A stretch of DNA of 64,000 bases from Bacillus sp. B15-48 (GTDB lineage Bacteria; Bacillota; Bacilli; Bacillales; Cytobacillaceae), in the NCBI RefSeq assembly GCF_016879755.1, contig NZ_WOFU01000002.1, positions 883,491 to 947,490 on the forward strand, written 5' to 3'. Positions within the stretch are counted from its first letter, which is position 1, and each line of letters starts with the position of its first letter. Positions 17,741-25,489 of the stretch are shown here, piece after piece. Position numbers and translations under genes: made by a program. A model generated the notes under the pieces. The model was not told where the DNA came from and ran no database searches. It worked only from the letters and a program-made list of their open reading frames with translations.

Positions 17741-18451
17741 TTAACTAGCTAATTTATGAATTAATTTATTTTTAGCCTTCTTCACAGTTACCCTCATTTG
17801 CGAGATTTGTGCACCTTTACGCATAAGGAACACATAAAGAACGGTAATGGCAAAAAGACTAAACATTAGTGTTGCAAGCATTTCTGGTGCAATCCCACCC
17901 CCAGACTGATTGGCTCCCTCTCCGAACACAACTGGATGAAGTTTTGAATTCCACCAACGGATCGCCATAAATACAATCGGTACGTTTAGTGCACCTATGA
18001 TCCCAAAAACGGATGAAAGTCTGGCAATCTTCTCCCATGAACCTTCCATATTTCGGATAAATAAATAGGCAATATAAATAAATAGAAGGATTAAAGTTGT
18101 TACTAATCTTGGTTCCCAGCTCCACCATGTATTCCAACTTGCTCTCCCCCAAATCATTCCTGAGAGAAGGGTAATTGTCGTAAATAACACACCAATTTCT
18201 GCTGATGCCCCAGCATAGATAAAATGATTCATTTTAGGTTTAATTAAAATGAGGATGCTATAAAATCCAACAACAAAAAATGCTAAGAAGGCAATCCATG
18301 CCGTTCCAACATGAATATAGAAGATTTTTTGAACTTCCCCCATCACTCGCTCTGTCGGTGACCATATAAAAATTAAGTACAACATAACTAAAAATGATGG
18401 AATAAGTGTGTACAATAATGCTTTATCGATTATGTTTGAACCTTTTATCAT
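17741..18451 (-). CDS. ccmC: Haem exporter protein CcmC
   Basis: 236 aa, six predicted membrane helices. The tryptophan-rich haem-handling motif is present as WGRASWNTWWSWEPRLVTT near residue 101, with Glu where proteobacterial forms have Asp. Flanking haem-ligand histidines are in KIFYIHVGTAW and in the SKLHPVV loop. CcmC loads haem covalently onto CcmE. The stop codon of ccmB overlaps its start (18451). The TGA/ATG coupling suggests tight co-translation with ccmB. Confidence 0.93.
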   Translation of the reverse strand: MIKGSNIIDKALLYTLIPSFLVMLYLIFIWSPTERVMGEVQKIFYIHVGTAWIAFLAFFVVGFYSILILIKPKMNHFIYAGASAEIGVLFTTITLLSGMIWGRASWNTWWSWEPRLVTTLILLFIYIAYLFIRNMEGSWEKIARLSSVFGIIGALNVPIVFMAIRWWNSKLHPVVFGEGANQSGGGIAPEMLATLMFSLFAITVLYVFLMRKGAQISQMRVTVKKAKNKLIHKLAS

Positions 18452-19134
18452 TATGAACCCTCCGTTATATATTCAAATAAGAGAAAACAAGCTGCCAAAA
18501 ACAACAAATCGTAAGCAACCATTAATTGCAGCCAGGACATTGCATCTTGAATATGTTCGTTCTCAAGAATCAATCTTATCGCTTGAACTCCGGCAATAAT
18601 AAGTGGGCTAATTAAAGGCAGCAATAAAACTGGTAAAAGCATCTCACTGTTATTTGCATTTGCCGCAAGTGCGGCTAGGAAAGTCCCAACGATAATAAAT
18701 CCGAAAGTACCTGTGAATAGAATTAACGTGAACCATAGGTAAGAACCGGAAAATTGATAACCAAATAATAGAAATAAAAGCGGAACACTAATTATTTGAA
18801 CAAGGGAAACAAGACTGAAATTAGCGATCACCTTACCAAGATAAATGCTGGAGGAGTCAATTGGAGCGGCCCTTAACCCTGTAAAACAATCATTTTCACG
18901 TTCAGAAGTAAACGAGCGATTTAACCCTAGAATTCCAGCAAATACAGTGATTAACCAAATCAGCCCCGGAATAACCGCTTTGATCATATTGTTCGTAGGA
19001 TCAAATGCAAAGCTAAAGACAATAATGACTAGTGCTGAAAAGACGACCATCATCCCGATTGTCTGTTTTGACCTCAATTCACTCTTTAAATCTTTCCCGG
19101 CGATGGTGAAAGCATCAGTAATAATCGACTTCAT
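18451..19134 (-). CDS. ccmB: CcmB, ABC transporter permease of haem chaperone release complex
   Basis: 227 aa with six hydrophobic segments. Begins with a cytosolic stretch DAFTIAGKDLKSELRSKQ typical of CcmB, with TSERENDCFTGLRAAPID after the second helix. Works with the CcmA ATPase and CcmC to release haem-loaded CcmE. Its start overlaps the ccmA stop by four bases. Confidence 0.92.
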   Translation of the reverse strand: MKSIITDAFTIAGKDLKSELRSKQTIGMMVVFSALVIIVFSFAFDPTNNMIKAVIPGLIWLITVFAGILGLNRSFTSERENDCFTGLRAAPIDSSSIYLGKVIANFSLVSLVQIISVPLLFLLFGYQFSGSYLWFTLILFTGTFGFIIVGTFLAALAANANNSEMLLPVLLLPLISPLIIAGVQAIRLILENEHIQDAMSWLQLMVAYDLLFLAACFLLFEYITEGS

Positions 19135-19853
19135 GCTCCCAACACCACGTTTTCATACCAATTTTTCATTTCAAATAAATCCATTGACCCATTAAGATTA
19201 AGCTGATCAACAATTTTCCCTTTTTTTAATATCGCTATACGATCTGCTAGCGAGTGAACTTGCTCAAAATCATGTGAAATGATCAAAATTGAAGTCCCGT
19301 TTTTCTGTTTTTCTTTAATAATTGCGTTCAGCAAGGCGACTGCTTCAAGATCAAGGCCTGTATGCGGTTCATCGAGCATCAGGATTTTGGGGTCAGGCAG
19401 CAGCACCCTTGCAATCGCTAATCTTTGTATCATTCCTCGTGAAAAAGAATGGATTGAGAGATCACGAAAAAGGTGTAAGCCTACCTTTTTAAGTAATTCA
19501 TTTGCCTTTTTATCAATGTCTGTTACTTTATACAACTTCCCATAAAATTGTAAGTTTTCAATTGGTGTCATATTGTTATATAGAAAAGACTCATGGCCCA
19601 GGAATCCAATTTTCTCCTTTATTGCTTGTGATTTTTTATTTACTACTTCCCCATCAAGAATGATTTCTCCACCGCTCGGCTGAAGTAAACCGACTGTACA
19701 TTTGAAGAACGTACTCTTTCCAGCACCATTAGGCCCTACTACAGCCAATGTTTCTCCTTCTTTCAAAGAGAGAGTTACATTTTTTAAGATTAATTTTTCT
19801 CCAATCATCTTGTTTACATTTTTTAGTTCAAGCATGATTTCCAACTCTTTCAT
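19131..19853 (-). CDS. ccmA: CcmA, ABC transporter ATPase
   Basis: 240 aa (alternative start MLELKNVNKMIGEK seven codons in). Walker A GPNGAGKST near residue 39, signature SRGMIQRLAIARVLL near residue 140, Walker B ILMLDEPHTGLD and the H-loop IISHDFEQ. Energy for release of holo-CcmE. Overlaps the upstream 115-aa gene by four bases. Confidence 0.93.
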   Translation of the reverse strand: MKELEIMLELKNVNKMIGEKLILKNVTLSLKEGETLAVVGPNGAGKSTFFKCTVGLLQPSGGEIILDGEVVNKKSQAIKEKIGFLGHESFLYNNMTPIENLQFYGKLYKVTDIDKKANELLKKVGLHLFRDLSIHSFSRGMIQRLAIARVLLPDPKILMLDEPHTGLDLEAVALLNAIIKEKQKNGTSILIISHDFEQVHSLADRIAILKKGKIVDQLNLNGSMDLFEMKNWYENVVLGA

Positions 19854-20197
19854 ATTGTATATTGGCGTAATTCCTGCCTTGTTTGTTCAAGCAGTTTCTG
19901 AAACTCCGTTCGTTTCCTCTTATATTGATCTTCGGGAAGTTTATTTTGTTCATAGCTCACATCAAGCTCTACTATTTGCTGTTCAATGACTTGTCTTCTT
20001 GTAAGTAATTGTTTAAATACTTCTTCTTCGATATCAATTACATTTGAATTCGTACTCTTGCTTTTTTTATAAAAAAACAGTAGCAAGACGATAAGGGCAA
20101 TAAATAATGTTAAATGTGGCTCTAGCTTGTTCAATCCTGGAGTTCCAAACCAAAACTTAATCAGCCACTCTGGATGATAGGCAGGCAGATGGTCCAT
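19850..20197 (-). CDS. Short membrane protein with coiled coil, possible CcmI fragment (b)
   Basis: 115 aa, unrecognised. One membrane helix near residues 29-44 (LFIALIVLLLFFYK) followed by a helical, charged region with EEEVFKQLLTRRQVIEQQIV...LPEDQYKRKRTEFQKLL. This resembles the N-terminal helix plus coiled coil seen in CcmI and CycH, without the TPR domain. It overlaps ccmA by four bases and lies six bases after the next gene. Role inferred from context only: probably contacts CcmF/CcmH or apocytochromes. Confidence 0.6.
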   Translation of the reverse strand: MDHLPAYHPEWLIKFWFGTPGLNKLEPHLTLFIALIVLLLFFYKKSKSTNSNVIDIEEEVFKQLLTRRQVIEQQIVELDVSYEQNKLPEDQYKRKRTEFQKLLEQTRQELRQYTI

Positions 20198-20203
20198 CTA
20201 TTT

Positions 20204-20557
20204 TCACCCTTTCTGCTTTCGAAGCTTTTGCAACTCACGGAGCAGTTCTAATTCTGCTTCCTCTGCGTCCGTATTTAAACGATCCTTTTTCAAATTGTTT
20301 TCTTGACTTAACAATTCAGTTGCTAGTAATTGATATTGCTGCTTTAATTGCAGAAAGTCTTGTTCATTCATCTTTTTCATTAAATAATCCATCTCAAGCT
20401 CATTAACTGCTCCATAAACCGATTCAAGTGTCAAATTTTCTTCCGCTTCTTCTTCAATCGACATTCCTGATTCATTAGTTGTAAAGAACGGGGAAACAAT
20501 AAAATAAAAGCAAGTGAGTATAATCGCAGAACCTGCTAATAAATAAACGATATCCAT
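20204..20557 (-). CDS. Short membrane protein with coiled coil, possible CcmI fragment (a)
   Basis: 117 aa. Membrane helix at residues 5-25 (YLLAGSAIILTCFYFIVSPFF), then a coiled coil with LESVYGAVNELEMDYLMKKM and EQDFLQLKQQY. The pattern 'ALxELEFDYxxGKLxxxDYxxL' is known from CcmI-like proteins of cytochrome c biogenesis operons. No cysteines. It sits between ccmH and the second short membrane protein, so the two may act as a split CcmI. Not assigned further. Confidence 0.65.
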   Translation of the reverse strand: MDIVYLLAGSAIILTCFYFIVSPFFTTNESGMSIEEEAEENLTLESVYGAVNELEMDYLMKKMNEQDFLQLKQQYQLLATELLSQENNLKKDRLNTDAEEAELELLRELQKLRKQKG

Positions 20558-20598
20558 CTAATCACTCCTTTCTAATCACAGCTAACATCCAGCAATTA

Positions 20599-21078
20599 TT
20601 AAAAATGCTTTCTCCGCTCCTCATCAAACACTTTTTCAGCAATCTCTCTTTCAAGTTCAGACTCCCATTTCACTTCATGGGGCGTCTGTTTCAGCTCATC
20701 CCTATTTTTCATTTTCCTCAGCCAAACTGCGACAATCGCACCACCTGCAGTAAGTCCGGCGAAAGGCATTCCCCAGGCAATCCATCCACTTTTATCTGTG
20801 GCGGGTGCCCGTAAAGCTGCCTGGCCATATTCATCCACATAGGATTGAAGAATTTCTTCTTCTGTCATGCCATTGTTCAGCATTTCAAGAACCTCTTTAC
20901 GATAAATTGGTTGGATAGGACAAGTGGACAAATCTTTGTCTGCATGTCCCTGCATGTCAAGCTGCTTAATCACGTTCTGAAATTCCTTTGAATTCTCTGT
21001 AAATGCCGCTAACGATAGATTCGGAATTCCGATTAAAAGGATTAAGGTTGTAAGCACTACTTTTTTAACCATTTTCAT
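20599..21078 (-). CDS. ccmH: CcmH-like protein with a single cysteine
   Basis: 159 aa. Signal anchor (KVVLTTLILLIGIPNLSLA), a soluble region with YRKEVLEMLNNGMTEEEILQ and YVDEYGQAALRAP, characteristic of CcmH, then a C-terminal membrane helix GMPFAGLTAGGAIVAVWL. The canonical LRCxxCQ redox motif is degenerate: LSTCPIQP has only one cysteine, and it is the only cysteine in the protein. Canonical CcmH reduces apocytochrome; this one cannot form an internal disulfide, so the thiol role may rest on the ccmG-like protein. Overlaps ccmF by 14 bases. Confidence 0.85.
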   Translation of the reverse strand: MKMVKKVVLTTLILLIGIPNLSLAAFTENSKEFQNVIKQLDMQGHADKDLSTCPIQPIYRKEVLEMLNNGMTEEEILQSYVDEYGQAALRAPATDKSGWIAWGMPFAGLTAGGAIVAVWLRKMKNRDELKQTPHEVKWESELEREIAEKVFDEERRKHF

Positions 21079-23065
21079 TCACCTTCCCTGACCTTAACGC
21101 ATGTCCCACACGGGAAGAAGATGGTTTGCCTCCGATAAGAGCTACGGCCGTTCCAATAACCATAATGATTCCTCCAGCCCATATCCAGCTTACAAACGGA
21201 TTCACTTTTACTTGTAATGTCACTTTATCTCTGTTCTCCCATGAACTTAAAACAACATATAAATCATCAGTAAGATGTGTTTTAATTGCTACTTCAGTAG
21301 ATGGCTCAGGCCAAGTTTCATAAAAGACCTTTTCAGGGTTTACAACGCCAATATTTTTTCCTTTGTACGTCGTATCAATATCGGCAACTACGATGCCATT
21401 GCCATTTTTCGTATATTCGCGCAATCCCACAAAGGTTAATTCATAATTTCCAATTGTAAAACTTTCACCTGTTTCAACCGTTTTTAATACCTCTTGAGGA
21501 TAGGCATTGGAAGTAATGACTCCAACAGCAATAATTGCAATTCCAATATGAACGATATACCCACCGTATCTTCTTTGATTCTTTTTTGTCAGAGTAATGA
21601 CGGCTTTGAACATATTTTCCTTCGTTGCTTTCATTCTCGCGCGTGTTCCTTGAATAAATTCCTGGATATGTGACGTAAACATGAATGCAGTTGAAGCTAA
21701 ACCAATGATTGGAAATACGCCTTTAATACCAGAAACAACCAGGAGTACCGCCGTAATCACACCAATAATCATTGGCCATAGCATATTTTTCAATAGTTTT
21801 TCTACCGTAGCCTTTTGCCAAGCAATTAATGGACAAACGGCCATTAATAAAATTAATAAGAGCAAAATAGGGGCCATTATTGCATCAAAATAAGGGGGCC
21901 CTACATTTACTTTTGTCCCCGTTACTGCTTCGGAAATAAGCGGATACATCGTCCCCCATAAAACAGCAAATGCTCCAGCAACAAGAATTAAGTTATTTAA
22001 TAGAAAAGAACTTTCCTTAGAAAAATAAGATTCAATCGGGATACTTTCTTTTTTAATAAGTTGATACCTTGTGATAACAACATAAATAGAGAGAAGCATC
22101 ATAAACGCTAGGAAGATTAAAAAATAAGTTCCTAGTGGACCACTTCCGAACGCGTGGACACTTGTTAAAACCCCGCTTCGTACTAAAAAAGTCCCGAAGA
22201 TTGTCAATAGATAAGAAATGATTACCAGGCTAATATTCCAAGTCTTCAACATTCCTTTTCGCTCTTGAATCATGACAGAATGAAGAAATGCTGATACCGT
22301 CAACCACGGAAGGAAACTGGCATTTTCAACCGGATCCCAAGCCCAATATCCGCCCCATCCGAGTTCTAGATAGGCCCACCAACCGCCAATGATATTTCCT
22401 AGTGTTAGAAACAACCATGCTGTAATCGTCCAACGTCTAGTTAACTTTATCCATTCTGCGTCCATTCTTTTTAAAATTAAAGCGCCAATGGCAAAGGCAA
22501 AGGGAACAGCAAGACCTACATAGCCTAGGTATAATGTAATCGGATGGAGAATCATTCCTGGATGCTGGAGCATTGGATTCAAGCCTTTTCCATCAGCTGG
22601 TACCATTTCCGTCATCGTAAACGGGCTTCCGCCAATGACCATGACGGTGAAAAAGAATAAAATATTCAGTAGTAATATACTAGATACATATGGCATCAGT
22701 GGATTATGTTTCGCTTTTGAAAAAACTAAAATTCCTGTATATATACAAAGGAGTACCGTCCATAGTAATAATGACCCTGCATTTCCTGCCCAAAAAGCTG
22801 TAAGCTTGTACACCAACGGAAGATTTAGACTTGTATATGCCGCGACATATTCGAATTGAAATTGACTCGTCCCCAGTAAATATAAAAGAAGGAAAGAGGC
22901 GATTAGCGAAACGAACACAATGGATAAGACTCCGCCTCTAGCACTTTCAATCCATTTAGTACTCTTCTTTTTTATTCCAATTATATTGGCAATAATTGAA
23001 TAAACAGCAATCACGATTCCAAGGTAAAGTGTGATGTTTCCAATTAAATACATTCGGACGACCAC
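21065..23065 (-). CDS. ccmF: CcmF, haem lyase subunit
   Basis: 666 aa, about 15 membrane segments. Tryptophan-rich motif GGWWAYLELGWGGYWAWDPVE near residue 227, the upstream HPGMILHPITLYLGYVG histidine segment near residue 168, and a periplasmic C-terminal domain (NYELTFVGLREYTKNGNG) before the last helix. CcmF takes haem from CcmE and attaches it to CxxCH motifs. It is the only CcmF/NrfE-type protein in the window, so it would also have to serve the CxxCK site of NrfA. Track start MVVRMYL has MYL as an alternative. Confidence 0.95.
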   Translation of the reverse strand: MVVRMYLIGNITLYLGIVIAVYSIIANIIGIKKKSTKWIESARGGVLSIVFVSLIASFLLLYLLGTSQFQFEYVAAYTSLNLPLVYKLTAFWAGNAGSLLLWTVLLCIYTGILVFSKAKHNPLMPYVSSILLLNILFFFTVMVIGGSPFTMTEMVPADGKGLNPMLQHPGMILHPITLYLGYVGLAVPFAFAIGALILKRMDAEWIKLTRRWTITAWLFLTLGNIIGGWWAYLELGWGGYWAWDPVENASFLPWLTVSAFLHSVMIQERKGMLKTWNISLVIISYLLTIFGTFLVRSGVLTSVHAFGSGPLGTYFLIFLAFMMLLSIYVVITRYQLIKKESIPIESYFSKESSFLLNNLILVAGAFAVLWGTMYPLISEAVTGTKVNVGPPYFDAIMAPILLLLILLMAVCPLIAWQKATVEKLLKNMLWPMIIGVITAVLLVVSGIKGVFPIIGLASTAFMFTSHIQEFIQGTRARMKATKENMFKAVITLTKKNQRRYGGYIVHIGIAIIAVGVITSNAYPQEVLKTVETGESFTIGNYELTFVGLREYTKNGNGIVVADIDTTYKGKNIGVVNPEKVFYETWPEPSTEVAIKTHLTDDLYVVLSSWENRDKVTLQVKVNPFVSWIWAGGIIMVIGTAVALIGGKPSSSRVGHALRSGKVNENG

Positions 23066-23074
23066 CCATCTGTT

Positions 23075-23518
23075 TTATTCCTGCTTGTCATTAAAAAGTT
23101 CCTTATGCATTTCGCTATCATAATTCTCCATGTCCTCTCCTTCATATTTAGAAGGGCATTTCGTCAACACTTTTTCAGCTTCGAAAACGCCATCGTTCAT
23201 GAAACCCTCAACAATGACGATGACATCATCTGTAAAATTATCTGGACGTACACCTTTATAAAACACAGGTAAAGCTGTCTCATTCGCATCAAAAATTTCA
23301 AAATGCAATTCGATATCATCAGCATTCCATTGAATCGACTCTTTATTTAGCAAGCCTTCAGTCATAATGTAATCCCCATCATATTGCTGACTGTTTTCAA
23401 CGATTTCCGTAATTGTTATTTCTTTACTTCCAGCTGTGGGCATTGATGCAAAAGTGATAATCCCAAAGGCAACAAACATTAGGGTTAAGGCAGCGATTAT
23501 TTTTGTGTTTTTTGACAT
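23075..23518 (-). CDS. ccmE: CcmE haem chaperone, cysteine (CxxxY) variant
   Basis: 147 aa. N-terminal membrane anchor (KIIAALTLMFVAFGIITFA) and an OB-fold beta domain (YDGDYIMTEGLL, ELHFEIFDANETALPVFYKG, VIVIVEGFMNDGVFEAEKVLTK). The haem-binding motif after the barrel is KCPSKYEGEDMENY: CxxxY where E. coli CcmE has HxxxY. Cys-type CcmE is known from Desulfovibrio and archaeal Ccm systems. The C-terminus continues with an acidic tail. Ten bases before ccmF. Confidence 0.92.
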   Translation of the reverse strand: MSKNTKIIAALTLMFVAFGIITFASMPTAGSKEITITEIVENSQQYDGDYIMTEGLLNKESIQWNADDIELHFEIFDANETALPVFYKGVRPDNFTDDVIVIVEGFMNDGVFEAEKVLTKCPSKYEGEDMENYDSEMHKELFNDKQE

Positions 23519-23520
23519 AC

Positions 23521-24483
23521 TTACTTACCTCCAACTTTTTTTAACAATTCACCGTACTCTTCTTCAGAGATTTTTCCATCTACTAACATTTCACGAAGCT
23601 TAGCTTTCTTCATATCAGTAGCCGAACCATTTATTTTCTGTTCCTTATCCGTCTGCGTTTTTTTTCTTAAGAAAAGAATTAAAACAACGGCCGCGATGAC
23701 AGTTACTCCACCAATAATCGTGATAATCAACCAAATTGGGATGATTTCTTCATTTTCCGTGGAAGTTCCTTGTGTTGGAGAAGCACCAACCATGTCTTCT
23801 AAAATTTTTGAAGTTGTTCTTTCATCAGAACGTTCATATTCCAGCTTGATTGCTTTTTCTTCTCCGGCTTTCATTCCTTGAACCATGTAAATGAACATAT
23901 TCATGCCGTAGCTATTTTTTTGATGCGATTCAGCTGCCGGCTCAAGCTTGAAGCTGTCTGTATTGAGTGGTTCAACGAAAATTAAATTTACTAATCCGAT
24001 ATCTGAAAAACTTTCAAATCCGTAGTCTAGTGTATGGCTAGTTTTATCCACCTGAATGCTGTCTGTATAGTACTCAATCACAAAACGATATAATTCTTGA
24101 GGATGAATCTCCTCACTCGTTGTCCAAGAAATCGTTCCTGCCTCAATGTCAAGCTCATACTTTATTTCATTCATTTCTGATAGATTTTTCGAGTAGTCAG
24201 CAATAAAACCGAGTTTAAAGTTTTCCTCACCTACAGGGAGTGGGATTTCGATTTGTCCCCTTTGCGGTACCTCACTCGTATTTAAAAGGGCCCCATGATA
24301 CCCTACTAAAAGGGGAGTTGAATCTTGTCCTTCATTTTCAGGATGAAAGGCGTAATCAGGCATCACCTGAATCGTTAATTCTTCCATTTGTAAAGGGGGT
24401 TGCTCATTTTCTGCATTTGCCAAACTAGCCATGTTAAAGATCAAGATGAATAGTAACGGCCCGATCAATGCCTTTTTGTACAT
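23521..24483 (-). CDS. Unrecognised exported membrane protein at the head of the ccm-nrf operon
   Basis: 320 aa from ATG 24483, which has AAAGGA eight bases upstream (a frame to 24501 exists but lacks a site). Signal peptide MYKKALIGPLLFILIFNMAS...ANA, a beta-rich exported domain of about 220 residues (GQIEIPLPVGEENFKLGF, LYRFVIEYYTDSIQ), a membrane helix IWLIITIIGGVTVIAAVVLI near residue 250, and a cytosolic SHOCT-like tail (KLREMLVDGKISEEEYGELL). No cysteines or CxxCH. Two bases before ccmE, so it is part of the operon; role in cytochrome maturation or haem delivery is inferred from position. Confidence 0.75.
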   Translation of the reverse strand: MYKKALIGPLLFILIFNMASLANAENEQPPLQMEELTIQVMPDYAFHPENEGQDSTPLLVGYHGALLNTSEVPQRGQIEIPLPVGEENFKLGFIADYSKNLSEMNEIKYELDIEAGTISWTTSEEIHPQELYRFVIEYYTDSIQVDKTSHTLDYGFESFSDIGLVNLIFVEPLNTDSFKLEPAAESHQKNSYGMNMFIYMVQGMKAGEEKAIKLEYERSDERTTSKILEDMVGASPTQGTSTENEEIIPIWLIITIIGGVTVIAAVVLILFLRKKTQTDKEQKINGSATDMKKAKLREMLVDGKISEEEYGELLKKVGGK

Positions 24484-24529
24484 ATCGAACATCCTTTCCA
24501 TTTCTGCTTACTCTAGATTGTGACATTTT

Positions 24530-24545
24530 CGTGAAATATTTCACA
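24530..24545. promoter_or_regulatory. FNR-type palindrome 1 upstream of the ccm-nrf operon
   Basis: CGTGA-AATATT-TCACA, one mismatch from the FNR consensus TGTGA-N6-TCACA; the inner 14 bases are a perfect palindrome. It lies 47 bases upstream of the first start codon. Confidence 0.65.
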
Positions 24546-24675
24546 AGATATTTTTAGAAAAAGAGTCATACAACAACATCTCAGCATATCCTTTTGTGTT
24601 TCTTTCAGTTTTTTCAACCTAAAAGATGTGGAAATAACTCTATATTATTTAAACCATTTTTCCTGAATGTCCATC

Positions 24676-24691
24676 TGTGATGATTATCACG
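24676..24691. promoter_or_regulatory. FNR-type palindrome 2 upstream of the ccm-nrf operon
   Basis: TGTGA-TGATTA-TCACG, one mismatch from TGTGA-N6-TCACA. On the minus strand TTAAAT (24649-24654) lies 32 bases centre to centre downstream, the spacing of a class II FNR-activated -10 box. Suggests oxygen-limited induction. Confidence 0.6.
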
Positions 24692-24756
24692 AATTCTTTT
24701 TCAGTTATTACCGATTTGTGAACATCGCTTATTTCAAATATTAAGACTAAACAGAG

Positions 24757-24795
24757 AAGCCTCATTTCTAAAAAAAGAAATGAGGCTTTTTTACA
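24757..24795 (+). terminator. Strong hairpin terminator between the nrf operon and the small 59-aa gene
   Basis: Stem AAGCCTCATTTCT/AGAAATGAGGCTT with an A-rich loop, followed by six T on the plus strand and TTCTCTGTTT on the minus strand. It may terminate the minus-strand small gene; no plus-strand gene ends here. Confidence 0.75.
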
Positions 24796-24848
24796 ATCAT
24801 TTTATTCATTCAACAAGTCACTACTGAAAACTTCACTTGTCAATTTCT

Positions 24849-25028
24849 CTACCTAGATTGCTCAGGTTCCGGATGGAATTTGGATTTTACTGGTTGTCCA
24901 CCCGTTTTTTCATACCTTTTTTTCGCTTCTTTAATTGGGTCATACTCAGAGCCAAATTCTACATCTTGATTATTGAACCCATTTCTGGTTTTCTGTTCAG
25001 GGTTGTTTTGTTTTGACCGCTTTTTCAC
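24849..25028 (-). CDS. Small hydrophilic protein, 59 aa, possible spore protein
   Basis: GTG start with GGAGGAGA eight bases upstream. Very polar: KKRSKQNNPEQKTRNGFNN, then QDVEFGSEYDPIKEAKKRY and a Pro/Glu-rich tail. No cysteine and no hydrophobic segment. The composition (Gln, Asn, Lys, Glu; an EFGSE motif reminiscent of gamma-type SASP repeats) suggests a small acid-soluble spore protein type, but I cannot match it to a named family. It follows ytzC in the same direction with a 14-base gap. Confidence 0.65.
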   Translation of the reverse strand: MKKRSKQNNPEQKTRNGFNNQDVEFGSEYDPIKEAKKRYEKTGGQPVKSKFHPEPEQSR

Positions 25029-25042
25029 GATATCTCCTCCTA

Positions 25043-25306
25043 TTAATGATCGAGCAGAGTCATATTATTTTGTACTTGCTGCAGTTGTAACCGCATTCGG
25101 TGAAGCTGTTCTCGCTGCTGACCGTTACAGCTTAATGCCAGCTTGGCAATGTCATTATATGCTTCTTCGAGCTGCTGCATACTGTTTGTGTATGCCAAAT
25201 CATCATAATGTTCTTGCCTGCTCGCCTTCTCAAATTCTTCCTGGGCAATTCTTATTGCATCTTCGCATTGCTGAAGATGTTCCTCAACTGATTGACGCGT
25301 CGCCAT
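25043..25306 (-). CDS. ytzC: YtzC-like protein (DUF2524)
   Basis: 87 aa. MATRQSVEEHLQQCEDAI...QQREQLHRMRLQLQQVQNNM is close to B. subtilis YtzC. Almost entirely alpha-helical, probably two antiparallel helices. Function unknown; found in spore-forming Bacillaceae. GGGGGG-type ribosome site upstream. Divergent from ytqA, as in B. subtilis. Confidence 0.85.
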   Translation of the reverse strand: MATRQSVEEHLQQCEDAIRIAQEEFEKASRQEHYDDLAYTNSMQQLEEAYNDIAKLALSCNGQQREQLHRMRLQLQQVQNNMTLLDH

Positions 25307-25489
25307 CGAAAAGCCCCCCCTTTTTACTCAATAATGAAGCATCTAGCTTCTATATTATTTTGTTCACATCTACGTTTCCTATCACTATTCCTAATTGTTT
25401 ATTGCTTCCATTATCGGATTATTGTTGGATAACCTTTTGCTTCATGATACAATTCCATTTATGAAAATTGATTAAGGAGGTTATACTCG

